Part shown: positions 47,385 through 58,834 of the stretch, one piece after another | How the letters are laid out: each line of letters begins with the position of its first letter | Numbering within the stretch: the first letter of the stretch is position 1 | Source: Tetraselmis striata | Lineage: Eukaryota > Chlorophyta > Chlorodendrophyceae > Chlorodendrales > Chlorodendraceae | Direction: 5' to 3' | DNA: 64,000 nt | NCBI GenBank assembly: GCA_006384855.1 | Contig: VCJN01003079.1 | Span: 107,849-171,848 of the forward strand | Notes under the pieces: generated by a model | What the model saw: only the letters and a program-made list of their open reading frames with translations | Told to the model about the DNA's origin: nothing | Database searches by the model: none | Program-made: the position numbers and the translations under genes

Positions 47385-50016
47385 GATATATATATATATA
47401 CATACAGAGAGAGATACAGAGAGAGAGAGAGAGAGAGAGACCTTGGAGCTGTAGGTAGGTGGCGTCCCAGTTGGGTAAACAGCTAAGCCCTTGTTGAGAT
47501 GATATATTATTATTGAAGGGCCGTGATGCCCTCCAACCACCTACAGCTCCATTGTGAGCTCTCTGTCTCTCTTCAAGGGGACATTACTAGAGCAATGCAA
47601 TACTCCTGAACGTAATGTTGAATAGAAGAGCATCCCCACAATTAAATATGGTAAGAATAGTACTCGGCGCCGACATGTGGTTGCCTTTTGCCAAGAGGTT
47701 AAGACACCGATGGGGCAGCAACCGACCTCTCCCTGAGGAAACACTCAATGGTGGCTGGCGGCTTGACGGGCAGCGCGCCGCCCGCAATGGGCACCGCGAT
47801 CTCCCAAGAGGTATCCGCTGCCACGGCCGCCCGCAGCGCCGCCAGCTCAGCGCGCACGATGCCGAAGCTGCCGTACGCGGAGCGCTCCTGGTTGCTGAAG
47901 TGCACGTTGCGCACCGTTCCTGTGCCCAGCGGTCACAGGGCGCAATTGACATGGGAGGCAGAGAGCGAGAGAGAGAGAGAGAGAGCAGAAGAAATGTCCA
48001 GTGATACGGCCGCTTTGGTTGCTATTGTCCCAATGGCTACGACGATTCCGCCGTGAAGGGATGGCAAGTCAATGGTCCCAACTTTGCCGCTCAGTTTTGG
48101 GTCGCGGGAGTCGACATGTTTTGACTCTTTTATGCGAAATGAATCTGCAAGAGTGCTGCACTGCCTATCACGTGAGCTGTGAAGGGGGCATAGCAAATCG
48201 GGCGTACTGACCTGGCCTTCAGAGGGCTGCACGCTACGCGCTTTCATTAGCGGACCCTATGCGGGTTAATGCAGCCGAGCCATAAGGCAGCTGGCCTGTT
48301 TAGCAAGACTAAGCAGGAACAAAGCTGTGAGAAATTTCAAATGTCAAATTTGGTTAGACTGCTGTCCTCACATCACGCTAGCACCGGCACAGGTACAAGT
48401 CGATGCTAGATGTACCCTCACTCTCCTGCATCCTCCGCCCTCCTCTATCTGCGCCCTCATTAGATTTGCGACCCCTGGCGCTATCGCTAAGTCATTGCAA
48501 AAGTACTAGGTGGGGTTCTGCCGAGACGGGGTATAACAAGCAGCTCCCCCGCTGGGCAGGGGCGGCAGGCTCACCGTACTTCCCCTGCAGGTAGCAGCGC
48601 AAGTAGACCGGCGCCGCGTAGTCCAGGTGAAACACAAACGTGTGCGCGGGGTGGTACAGCCACTGCACGAGGCGCTCCGCGCCGTGCAGCGTCTCCAGGT
48701 TGTGCGCAAAGACGATGTAGGCGATGCGGAGGGCGGGCGCCCTGCGGATGTGCGTGATGCGGCGCGGCCGAGCACGTCCGGTCAGGCAGGCGATGCCGCT
48801 GCAGGGCAGGGAAGGCCAGCGCCCAGTGGTCTCGCGTGCGGGTGATACGATGGCCTCTCACGGCCGTAGGGCGTGTGGGTGCATTTGTGTGTGTCATTTT
48901 TACTGGATGTACTCGTGTACTGTGAACTGCGAGTACCATACTCACGTACATGTGCAGGTCAATGCCATGAAGCACTGCCTCGCCGCATTGATGATGCTGA
49001 TAGGCAAGCCAATATGAGGGGCCTGGGGCTCACGTGGGCGAGTGCGCGCGCAGCTTGTCGAGCGCCAGCTCTGGCGGCACTATCCGCCCCAGCAAGGCGG
49101 CGGTCTGCGCGGTGCGGCACAGCGCAGGCACCACGGCCGCGTCCGCGTTGTGCGCCGGGATGGGGCTGATGAGCCACGGAGGCCTTGTGCATGCGCAGGG
49201 CCGGCGCCCAGGCGGTGTCGTAATCCCACGCCGCGCTGTGATTGAGCAGCTCCCGCATGTGCTTGCTCCAGTTGCGGTGGCCGCGGTCGTAGCGCCCCCG
49301 GATGGAGACCCCCACCGCGGGCCCGCTGGCCGCCTGCTGCCGCAGCTGGCTCACACCTAGGGCACCGTGGGACAGGGCGGTAAGCAAGACGGGTGACTGA
49401 CAGCTCTGAGGGAGGCGTGCAGGTGTGGGAGCCTGGTTTGATGGGAGCAGAAAGAGGAGACGGGAGGCGGCTGGCAGCAGGATGATGCTGGGGGTAGTAG
49501 GCCGGAAGTTGGCAGATAGTAAGGCAAAGGTGCGAATACACGCGGCGGACATGAGGGCAGTCCCTGAGGGGACGGCTGTGCGGTGCTGTGTACTGTACCC
49601 GTACCTTGCACTGTCGAGATAATGAGTGGTAGTGACTACGACTGGGTGCGATGAGGGGATGGGCGGGTTGGGAAATACGCCCCTGGAGGATGGACGGGCA
49701 TGCGGGGAGATGGCGCTCTGGTGTGGGGGGTACTCAATGAGGGATGGTGGGTGGCAAAGGGCGCGCGGCTCCTCGCAAAGTGCGCAGCAGCTGGGGCGGT
49801 ATCGTGAAGGCGTGAGCTGAAGGGCCCGGAAGGGGATGAGGCAGGCCCCACCCCAGGTGGTCAGCGTTTGGGAGAAGGCGGTTCACCTTGCCGGTGAACG
49901 CTGGCGAGGCGCGGCACGTGCAGGAGCACCAGCGCCGCGGTGGTCGCGGCCAGGATACGGACTGCTCCGCGCTGTCGCACGGCACAGCAGCCGGTGACGT
50001 CCCGTGGCCGGACCAT
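46222..50016 (-). CDS. GT14-family glycosyltransferase (xylosyltransferase / core-2 branching type)
   Basis: Seven exons: 50016-49887, 49356-49034, 48741-48575, 47919-47727, 47177-46907, 46694-46483, 46345-46222, about 472 aa. Residues 1-19 are basic and cytosolic, 20-36 (RILAATTAALVLLHVPRL) form a type II signal anchor, so it should sit in the Golgi. The catalytic part has GT14 landmarks: LRIAYIVFAHNLETLHGAER and HTFVFHLDYAAP, then VHFSNQERSAYGSFGIVRAE (the usual V-WGG-S region) and IAVPIAGGALPVKP (the L-G-D-PL region). WKGSQWHMLGRLFVEYVL, FLFAADESWANTIAHHSPF and THLFARKF follow. The family adds xylose or GlcNAc to protein or glycan acceptors from UDP-sugars. Exon 2 changes frame near 49170: the first half (WDYDTAWAPALRMHK) and second half (LISPIPAHNADAAVVPAL) are both coding-like, and removal of one base restores phase. 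The gene may therefore be decaying or the assembly may have an indel. Confidence 0.85.
47280..47445. repeat. Microsatellite cluster, (TA)n, (CA)n and (GA)n, in GT14 intron 4
   Basis: TATATG/TACATA-type simple sequence is followed by a (TA)n run, a short (CA)n and a (GA)n run (about 47405-47440). It lies inside the intron between GT14 exons 4 and 5. A second (GA)n run occurs near 47968-47984 in intron 3. Confidence 0.85.
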
Positions 50017-50720
50017 CGCCGACTCGCCGCACTCGCACTAGGACCGCTGCCTGCCAGCTGCTGCGACCATTGCCCCCCAGAGAGCACGCCGCTGAGCCCG
50101 GACGGCCAGGAGCGCAAGACGCCCAGGGCTGGCCCTCACGGGCCTGTCGCGACTTCGATGGTGACAGGCCGGCCCTGCAGTGACTGAGCCCTCACCGTTG
50201 GCCGCAGTCCTCCGATTCGTATAGTGCGCCGCTTCCCCTCGGCTACTCGCCTGCCGATGTCCTGCTGGCGCTAGTAAAACTCGCCTCCCGAGTCTTCTCC
50301 CCCAGGTAGCGAGCGACTACCAGTCCTGCTCACTGCGGTTAGACTAGCAGCACTTGATTGTTACAGCACGCTGTTGTAGCTCCGTTCAATCTCGCGCGTT
50401 CGTGCTGTGCCGACTGTCAAGATGTGCGCGCCTCGGCGCGGCCTACTGCTGATGCTTGCTGACCGCCCCGCGACGATGACGCGAGCGTCGCAGTTCGTCG
50501 CGCGGTGGCCCTCGGCGCTGCGATGCTGGTTTCGGAGCGGAGTCGCTTCGACTATCGTGGTGAGTCACATCGTCTCCCGAGGCGTTGCGAGTACATAGTT
50601 GGTTTCGGAGACCTGATCAAGCACGGCCGGTATCTGGACATACAGTATTCCACATACCCGTACGGTGTAATAATGCATAAAATGGTATTAATAAGCAGCG
50701 ACCACTGCTACAACATATGG

Positions 50721-50806
50721 TCGCAAATATATCCGCATATATATCCGCAAATATCCGCATATATATCCGCAAATATCCGCATATATATCCGCAAATATAT
50801 CGCATA
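50721..50806. repeat. Minisatellite, 22-bp unit, about 4 copies
   Basis: Units of CCGCATATATATCCGCAAAT-type repeat with alternating CGCATATATAT and CGCAAATAT halves. It lies immediately upstream of the SINE insertion. Confidence 0.85.
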
Positions 50807-50821
50807 ATAATACCGTAATGT

Positions 50822-51074
50822 AGGTACATCCCTTGTCCGCTCGGTAGAGCGGTCGTCTCGTATGCGAGAGACCCGGGTTCGATTCCTGGCTGATGTATTT
50901 CGGCAATATCGGCCCGGCGTGTCCCGGGTTTATCCGGTTGATGCATTAGCCCTTCGGGGTTCGAATGAGGCAATGGTCTATGGGCTATGCCAGACCTACG
51001 ACTGCAGTTGGCGCACGAGGTCAAGTGCTGGGGCGGCTTCGGCCGATGTCCCGGGGCGAACTTTACTTTACTTT
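50822..51074 (+). mobile_element. tRNA-derived SINE with target-site duplication
   Basis: The 5' head (50825-50897) resembles a tRNA. It has acceptor-like complementarity (TACATC with GATGTA), a D-arm-like GCTCGGTAGAGC, an anticodon-like arm with loop CTCGTAT (CGT, threonine-like) and a T-arm with a perfect box B (GGTTCGATTCC at 50876). The D arm is displaced and shortened, so it is not a working tRNA. The body follows to a CTTTACTTTACTTT tail. The element is flanked by 13-bp direct repeats with one mismatch: AATACCGTAATGT at 50809-50821 and AATACCGCAATGT at 51075-51087. This is the structure expected of a SINE mobilised by a LINE, and a LINE fragment lies directly beside it. Confidence 0.8.
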
Positions 51075-51166
51075 AATACCGCAATGTGCTGCTACTGGTC
51101 GCGGGTGGTCGCAGGCAGGAAATCGTCGGCTCCGTTCACTTTCCTTTCGCCACCAACCTGATATTA

Positions 51167-52360
51167 TTACATGAGCTAGCAGCAGAAGGCGATATCAGGA
51201 AATCACCAAAAAAAGGACAATCAGAAAGGTCCTCTACAGCGACTGCGGGGTGGAAGCAGTAACATGAGAAGACGCATAATGGGCACGAGCCCACGCATCA
51301 GACTTGGCCATCTGCACACCGGCATAGAGAATGCCGCCCAGAGTACCATGCACGAAAGCCGAGACCCGCTGCAACAGCCCCCGCCGTGTGCGCGACAAGT
51401 GACGGCGGAACTCAGCAGGTGGGCTGGCGACAAAGTTCCGAAGTGCCTGAACGGATTGACCACGAAGGAAGCATGAGGTCGGGGCGGAAGGACCGCCAGG
51501 GAAGTTGCGCACAGCCAACAGCACCGCGAAGATGTAGACCACCGTCAAAGCGGACTTCCCGAGACGGCCGCGGTCCTCAACCACAAAAGGGTAGTACCGG
51601 TGAACACCATGCACTAGGGCGGAAGACGCCCGGTCCGCTGCCAACTTAGCATGCTCCGCCTCGGTCGCCGCGATTCCCGGGATGCACCAGCGGGGGTCGT
51701 TGCTCCAAGTGGGGGTCGTGGAGGACACGCACGCGAAGTCGATCATGTAATCGCACGCCGCCGCCCCCCCCCATCCCGCCAGCGTCAAGTCCGACGGCCG
51801 CGAGCGGTCCGCTGGGCGCAGCCCACTCGTCTCAAGGGTCAAGGCGCCGGCTCCCGAACGGTCCCGGTCAAGCACCGCCCCCGCATCAATTGCCACAGAT
51901 GCCCACAGATTCTTTAAAGCGGTATGCATGCGGTGCTTGTAGTTCGCTACGGGGCATATGGGTAGATGATCCACGATGAAATCCGTAGCGCTCCGGTTCG
52001 AGCCATCCGTAGGGCGAAGCCATAAGGGATCAATACCACACGTGGGGGCCAGGGCAAGTGACAAGCGCAGAACCTCCGCGCGGCAAAGGCCCAATACCCG
52101 CGCAGCGGCGGCCGAATAAGCAGCATGGGGAATCTTGCGGGCTGACTCGTGATCCGACTGGAAAAGCGATAGGGAGCCCGGCCCGCACGCGTTGTACAAG
52201 CGCAGGGTATCAAGTCGCGAGGCCGCGGCACCAGTACGCTGGAAGCTGAGATCGAGGGCCACGAAGTCACGCAAGCGAATCGCACGGCTGAGGTGGCATT
52301 GGACAACCATGGTCGTGGGTTGATCATCGGAGGACGCACCCGAGCCCGTACCCAAGGGCG
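51167..52360 (-). mobile_element. 5'-truncated LINE, ORF2 C-terminal region (copy 2)
   Basis: One long minus-strand frame (52355-51234, 373 codons) is followed by about 65 bp of 3' UTR ending at the same terminus as the copy at 26241. The protein part carries RLYNACGPGSLSLFQ and AARVLGLCRAE, then RPADRSRPSDLTLAGWGGA and YMIDFACVSSTTPTW. EAEHAKLAADRASSALVHG and FVVEDRGRLGKSALTVVY follow. This arrangement (RPADxxL, DxxxVS, a Lys/Ala helix, P-xxxE-GRLG) is that of the C-terminal nuclease-like domain of LINE-type elements in algae and protists. The reverse-transcriptase part is missing. The long intact frame suggests a fairly young insertion. Confidence 0.75.
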
Positions 52361-53785
52361 GCCACCATCCTGATATGGTGGGTCGATGCCGCAGAAGATG
52401 CCGGCCGGAGATGCGCGCCGCCGGAGCCGCGCGCGCGAACGCGCGCAGCTACGGTACCGGTACTGCGCTAAAGCCCGTAGCCCTAGATTATTATCTACTA
52501 CTCTGTAGCAGTCCCATGCTAACCGGAACACGATATGGAAGAAAGACGAGATTAATGCGCTGCTACGAACTCACCAGTCTATTAGGATGCACATACACCG
52601 GGAAATTAAGAAAGAAAAAAATGATCATAACGTGCGGTATTCTAGGGCTTCAGATCATAAACTCTATGTTCACTTGCCCATGTATCCGTAAACTCAGATT
52701 TGGCGAAAAGGGGGCCTGGGACTTGTGTGGAGGGGTGTATTACGCCCGACTGCTACTCATCTTATAGATGCACAGCTGCACTGCATTCCCAAGTTAGCAT
52801 GCCGCATCCTGCTGCTGATGATATAAGACGATTGGACGAGCAGACTGACGATGCCGCGTCACCCGTGCATGCCATTGGGCTGCGATCACAAATCTATGTA
52901 ATGTGTATTAGCTACACGCACGGCCGAACACGCACAGCTACGACATACATGCTCGGCTACATACACAGCAATAGCGCAAAATTGTGCAGGGTGTCTCACA
53001 CTACTACCGGCAGCAAGTATGAATGCAGAGTGAATAATAATGATACCTGCACTGATGAGGTCGTCAAAATAACATGCATGTACACACACCCCATATCAGA
53101 CGGCGCAGCAATGAAGTGATATCAGGCGCATCTTGCGGAATTCCTTCAGGACATTAGATAAAATTGAACGGGCTGTATGTATCTGCCTCTGAAACCCGGC
53201 GAGGGCCCATGACGATGTCAGCGGCGCAACGTCGCGCAGCATGCATGCATTTATGTGGTTACTAGTCAATCGAGTCCGCTGAGGTTGGCCATCAGCAAAT
53301 TTAGCCGCAATGCGCTGTTGACATGCATCACACGAGGCAGCTCCGTGAGGATAACACGATTTCGCTATGTGCAGGAAGGTGCGAGTCACCCGCCAGCTGC
53401 ATCAGTGCACCAAGAGACCACAACCTAACCCCCTAATTGGGGTCGTCAGGGACATCAACCAACTGGTCGTTTTTACATGTCAGTTATTGTGACTCCTTGC
53501 CAGCGCTGCGGACTGGACATAACCCGTAGGAGGAGGCAGGGAGCCACTCACGGCGATGCTATCTGGGCCAGTTAGCCTGCAAGAGGCTGTCCCCACGATT
53601 ATTGGGGGGGGGCGGGGGGCTCATCAGGGTGATCAGAAGAAATGCTTACGCCCCAATTGGAATGTAGGACTTGGATAGTGTTATTACTATTTTTGCCTCA
53701 ATTAGAGCCTTGGAGCGGGGCGGCGGGGCGCATGCTTGGTGGAGACTGCCAACAGAGGCCATGAAGAGCATGCCGCAGGAGGGCC
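52361..53785. other. Intergenic region, no recognised feature
   Basis: Mixed to AT-rich sequence without coding-like codon use, and one G-rich run near 53605-53620. I see nothing further. Confidence 0.4.
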
Positions 53786-56152
53786 TCAAGCAGCGACCTC
53801 ACGCAGCGAGTCGGGATCGAACGCCTTCTTCCAAAAGTACGCGTCTGGAGACCTGTTACCACCAGAGACATGGATCACGAAGGTGAGGAGCTGTGTAATC
53901 TGCGTCAGGCTGTCTAAGAGGGATAAATAAGGAGGTGGGGGGGGGGGGGGGGGGCAAGAGGGGAGGCTTACGGCTTCCATATCTCCGGGATATCGTCCTT
54001 GAAGATCCAGCACTGCGCGGGGACGCCGCAGACGCACAGTCCAGGGGGTCAGCAGTGTACCGTGGGGTCAGGGCTGGCCGCACCGCAGCGGCCACCGCAG
54101 CCCGGCGCACACACCTCGTACTCGATGTTGATGATGCGGCTGTGGTAGCGGTTCTTGTTCTTGAAGAGGTGCTGGTCCGGCAGCTTCTCGGGCCCGATAA
54201 GGTCGTCTGCTGTTCGGCCGAGTGTCTTGGCGTGGGCGCGCTGAGGTGGTGCAAGGGGGTGCCACAGAACACGAGGAAATGAGGTTGATGATCGAGGCAA
54301 ATGCATGCATCAAAATAATGCAACACATGCATGAATAGGGTCTGGTTACACCCTAATAGGGGCAAGGGGGGCAAATGCGGCGGTCACCAGATCCTCCGAG
54401 TCAAAAAAGTAGCCGTGCTCTGCCCACTTGGATCCGTCTGGCAGCGTGTAGAGCGTATACAGGTCGGACCAGGAGATGAGCGGGCTGCCGTCTGGGCCAG
54501 GGCCGATGTTGAAGCACGCACAGTGAACCGGCTCTACCGCCGAAGGAGGGAATGGAAGCGCGCGGGCCGCGGGGGGGGGGGGGGGGGGGGGGGGTTCAGC
54601 ATCTCAACAACTAGGGGTACTGGGCACGATATTCACTGGGAATACCCCCGCACAGCCAGCAAGAGTTCAAGTATAGACGATACAGTAGCAGACATGTAGT
54701 GAGCCTTCGTGTGGGTAGCATGCGCCCCCGATACAAGGCTTGCTTTATGGGTTATTGTAGATGCGTCGGCACCCATAGCAGCATTGCTCGTCCGGGGCGT
54801 CGCAGGGGGGGGGGGGGGGGGGGGGCTGTGGACCTCGGATGGTGAAGGTGAACACGCGCGAGGAGTCGTCGGGGTCGGGCACCTCTGCTTCCTCGAAGAA
54901 GGCGACACCTGCAGGCCAGCAATCATGTTGGGGAGGTACGACGATCAAGGATGCATAGGCGCAGGAGAGGAAGGAGAGCAAAGGGGCGCAGGGATGGAGG
55001 GGTGAGAAGGGGGGGGGGGGGGGAGGGGAAGGGGGGTGGGGTGGGGGTTACAGCACCCGCGAGCGACTTGAGGCCGTGCGCCGCCATGCCGGTGAAGCCG
55101 CGAGGCGGCTGCGGCAGGTTTTTGCGCAGCGTAATCCTCGCGTCGCCGCCCTCCCGGTCCACTAGGTATCTGTTCACCTGCCAGCGGCCCATCGCAGCGG
55201 CTCAGTGGAGGGTGCTCCGGGGAGAGGGGGGGCCTGCTGGAGTCGGATGCTGAACGATACTGCTCCGCGTATAAGAGCACCTAGCGAGGGGGCACACCTG
55301 TGCGGCTTGCTGTACTGCTGGCGCCTCCTCCACCACAGGCACCTGGATCTCCGGCGCAGCCAGCTGCGCCTGCGTGAGGCAGCCATCCCGCAGACCGGCG
55401 CCCTTAGGTTGTCAGCCAGTACCTGAGGCGCAGGGTCGTCAGCGGGCATATTAGACAGCGGGAGGGGGAGTGAGGGGGAGCGTACCGGGAGGCTACCCTT
55501 GGAGCCGGCAAAGGACTTGAGGTACTTGTACTGGCGCTTGACGGCGGCAGCGGAGCGGTTGCCCGGGAGCATCGCGGCGATGTCAGCAAAGGGGATGGAG
55601 ATGGAGGAGGCCTCCATGATGAGCTTGTTCTCATCCGGCAGGAAGCCGTTCTTGGTGGGTACCAGCGACGCACTGTCCCGGGACACTGTGAGGGGGCCGC
55701 TGCGGGGGCGGTACGATAGCTCCAGCAGGTCCTCCTCTTCCTGCTTGCCAAAGTCCAGCAGGGCAGCTGCGGGCCCACATGGTCAGCGACACTCCGCACC
55801 ACCCTCTGCTGCCGTTAGGCCGCCCATCCCCCCACCCAACCCCTTTCCTGCGCACTGGAGCTGGAGCCGGAGCTGGCTCACCTTGCGCGTGCAGCTCCGT
55901 CTCCCAGTACGGCACCAGGCTGAGCGCAGGCCGGGGCTCCCGCAGCTGGGCGGGGAGGATTCCCCCGCCGTAATAGGCATCCCCGGACAGCTGCTCCTCC
56001 CGCACGCCCGTCAGCAGCGCTTCGTTCACTGGCAGCGCCGGAAAGTCCGGCAGCCACAGGCGTTGCCGCTTGGCGCGCATCCTGCCCGCTTGGGTGCGTG
56101 CGTCCGCCGCCAGCCGCGCACCCGGTGTCACAAGACGAGACGGCGACGACAC
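53786..56152 (-). CDS. SANT/Myb-like domain protein of unknown function, 9 exons
   Basis: Nine exons join in phase with GT-AG borders: 56152-55882, 55766-55486, 55402-55298, 55177-55057, 54908-54834, 54533-54388, 54240-54115, 54012-53972, 53852-53786, giving 410 aa. Residues ~136-175 (NKLIMEASSISIPFADIAAM, then NRSAAAVKRQYKYLKS) resemble a SANT/Myb helix-turn-helix, though the usual tryptophans are absent. A Gln/Ala-rich linker follows. The C-terminal half is a well-formed globular region (DGSPLISWSDLYTLYTLPDG, HGYFFDSEDL, HLFKNKNRYHSRIINIEYE, FKDDIPEIWKP, AYFWKKAFDP) with many aromatic residues. I do not recognise its family. The SANT-like part hints at chromatin or transcription, but this is weak. 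Four introns have C-runs on the sense strand. The start is the first ATG of the exon; a second in-frame ATG (MRAKRQRLW) lies 24 codons later. Confidence 0.8.
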
Positions 56153-57100
56153 GCTTATTTGTTCTCTGCTAGTTGGGTTCGCGCAAAGCGGTATCGCAGT
56201 GGCTTAATGCGGGCCCGCCAGGCCTGTAACCCTTCTTAGCTTGGGCAGTCGCCAGCAGTCCATGCAACAGCACGTAGTTGACTGTGCTTAAGCTCACAGT
56301 GCTGTGGTCGAGGGCTGGGAGGTCGATGCTTTTTCGCTTCTCTGCACCGATCATCCAGCCCAGGCCTGGGCGCGAAGACTGCCATATATAATGTGCTGGG
56401 GTCTTCAGCACGGAACCATGGATGAATACCCTACTGTAAACCTGTCTTCTCACAACCTGAGTAGACGAGTAGGCATTTATTCCCCGCCAGCCGGACGCTG
56501 AACCGCGTGGTGCGCGCTAATGTACCACGGTCCTCGCCCTCGCGCGGGCCGGGCGCGTGTAATCTAGAGTCATCCCACCCGCACAGCCAGGGTTTACCCG
56601 GAGCAATGTATTAACGATATCGCAGTGCAGCAAACGGTAAGGATTACATCGTTTCAAATATTCAAATTCACAACAGTGACATTCGGCGCAGTCGCCGGGC
56701 GCGAAGCAAGAGTTCATATTCAGAGAGCAGCATATTAGGATCGCACTAGTGTTGATTTTCAATTATCTTGAACGGCCGCCCTCTATGTGCCCTTGACCGC
56801 CCTCTTGTAGTGCTGCCACATGTCCGCGATAGTAGTCCGCACCATGCTTACGACTACTATTGGCATCACCAAGCGGTACATGCATACATACGCTTAACAA
56901 AGGAGACAAATAAGGGGACGAGTGTTCCCAATCATGAATGCTGGTGCCATGACGGGATTCCCATATTTTCATGTCATCTTAACGACGATGTATCCAATGT
57001 ATATATCGTTGAGAAATACCGGGGAGAGGAGAGGAGACTTGAATTTTGGTGTCGTCTACCCAAGGGTGTATACAAACCATACCAATACACCTCTATACAT
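56153..57100. other. Intergenic region upstream of the SANT-like gene
   Basis: No coding-like frame and no repeat of note. The likely promoter of the minus-strand gene lies at its left end. The region grades into the repeat array that begins near 57100. Confidence 0.4.
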
Positions 57101-57119
57101 GGACGATCGTGGGTGATTA

Positions 57120-58251
57120 AAAAACCACCGCGTCTGTATCGATTTAACGTTGACGCGATACATCGTTACTAACATTGTGCAATCGCGGGGACATACTGTC
57201 AAGCGTTCACGATTCTTGACGATTTCACATCGCCACGATAAAAACGTGACTACATTGATGTGCACTCATGACATAGTGTATATCGTTGGGTTGATGAGAA
57301 AACGCAAGCAAGTTATGAACGATGCTAGGTGACCACAACTTACCTCACCTGCAACGAATGATTAACGATAACACGAGATATCGTTATGAGCAATGTGCGC
57401 TCGAAACATATTGTCAAGGGTTGATGATAACACAGTGACATACTCGTATGCACGATCGTGGATGATAAAAAGCTACCACATGTAACGACTTCACGTTGAC
57501 ACGATATAGCCTGACAAACACCGCTACGCACTCTGTCTGCGCCCGGTGTTGATGAAAACACGCAAGGCATGAACGGATGATGGGTGACAAAAAATACCTG
57601 CTTACATGTAACGATTTAACGTTAACACGATATATCGTTACTAACATTGTGCGGTCGGGACACGCCGTCCGGGGTTGAAGACAACACGGCGACACTATAC
57701 TCGTATGAACGATCGTGGGTGATTAGAAACTACCGCACCTATAAACACTTATTAACGTTGACAAGATGTAGCGATACTAACTATGTTGTGCGCTCGGGGC
57801 ATATTTTCTGTCCGGGATTGATGAAAACACGCGCATGTCATGGACGATTATTATGGGTGACAAACAATTGTTTAACCTGTAGCGATTTAACATCGACACA
57901 ATGTATCATTTACTAATGCGGTCGGAACTTATCGTCCGGCGTTATTACCGACTTGTAACGATTTCACGTTGACACGATACGGCGTGACTAACGCGCTCAT
58001 GTGCGCTCGGGACATATTGTCCGTCGGTGGGTTGATGAATATACACGCCAGCCAGGCATGAACGATATAACGGGTTACAAAAAACAACTACCTCACATGT
58101 AACGATTTCACGTTGACACAATATATCGTTACTAACACTACCGTGCGGTCGGGACATATTGTATGTTATACATGATGTAACGTACACGGCGACATACTCG
58201 CATGAACGATTTCATGTTGGCATGATATATATATACATATGTGTAGCCCGA

Positions 58252-58324
<73 letters not shown>

Positions 58325-58480
58325 GTATGTATAGCCTGACTAACATTGTTGTGCGCACGGGGCATACTGTCCGTCCGGAGTTGACAAAAACATGCAAGTC
58401 GAGAATGATTATGGGTGACCAAAACAACTACCTCACTTGTAACGATTTAACGTAGTTGACACAATATATCGTTACTACCA
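57120..58480. repeat. Degenerate tandem array, unit about 120-130 bp
   Basis: At least eight diverged copies share this order of blocks: GTAACGATTTAACGTTGACACG, ATATATCGTTACTAACATTG, GTGCGCTCGGGACATATTGTCC, GTTGATGAAAACACGC, then ATGAACGAT...GGGTGAC and an A/C-rich spacer. Copies begin near 57130, 57480, 57605, 57735, 57870, 57955, 58095 and 58435, some shortened. The region is AT-rich and non-coding, flanked by unique DNA. Confidence 0.8.
58250..58335. repeat. (AT)n microsatellite followed by (TATG)n
   Basis: An uninterrupted AT dinucleotide run of about 60 bp (58253-58312) passes into four TATG units. It lies within one unit of the degenerate array. Confidence 0.95.
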
Positions 58481-58834
58481 CTGTGTAGCGATGATATATC
58501 GTTGCGGCGATGACATGTGGTGTTTATTACGCCAGAAAATACTGCAACGAATAGTCGTATCAACGATACGTCGTTCACACATTGCGTCGTATAAGTAATG
58601 GGCTCTCGCTCCGAAACGATGTAATTCTTGTGATGCGCCGCAACGAGGTGTCGCGTGCATAAGGCGCAAAAAGTGGTTTGCGGACCAAATGGAAGGGTGG
58701 GGGGTGCGGGTGTGGTGGAGCGGCTTCCGGGGGGAGTACGGGCAGTCCGTTGGAATGATCTTGAGGATGGGCGGCGTTTCTCGGAAAATGTGCGGTAGTA
58801 GCATGGACAATGCGCCAGCAACACGGTGGTTACC

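Noticed and set aside
50825-50897. A possible threonine tRNA gene
   Set aside because: The D arm is shifted and the D loop too short, and the segment is the head of a SINE with a tail and target-site duplication, so it is not a functional tRNA.
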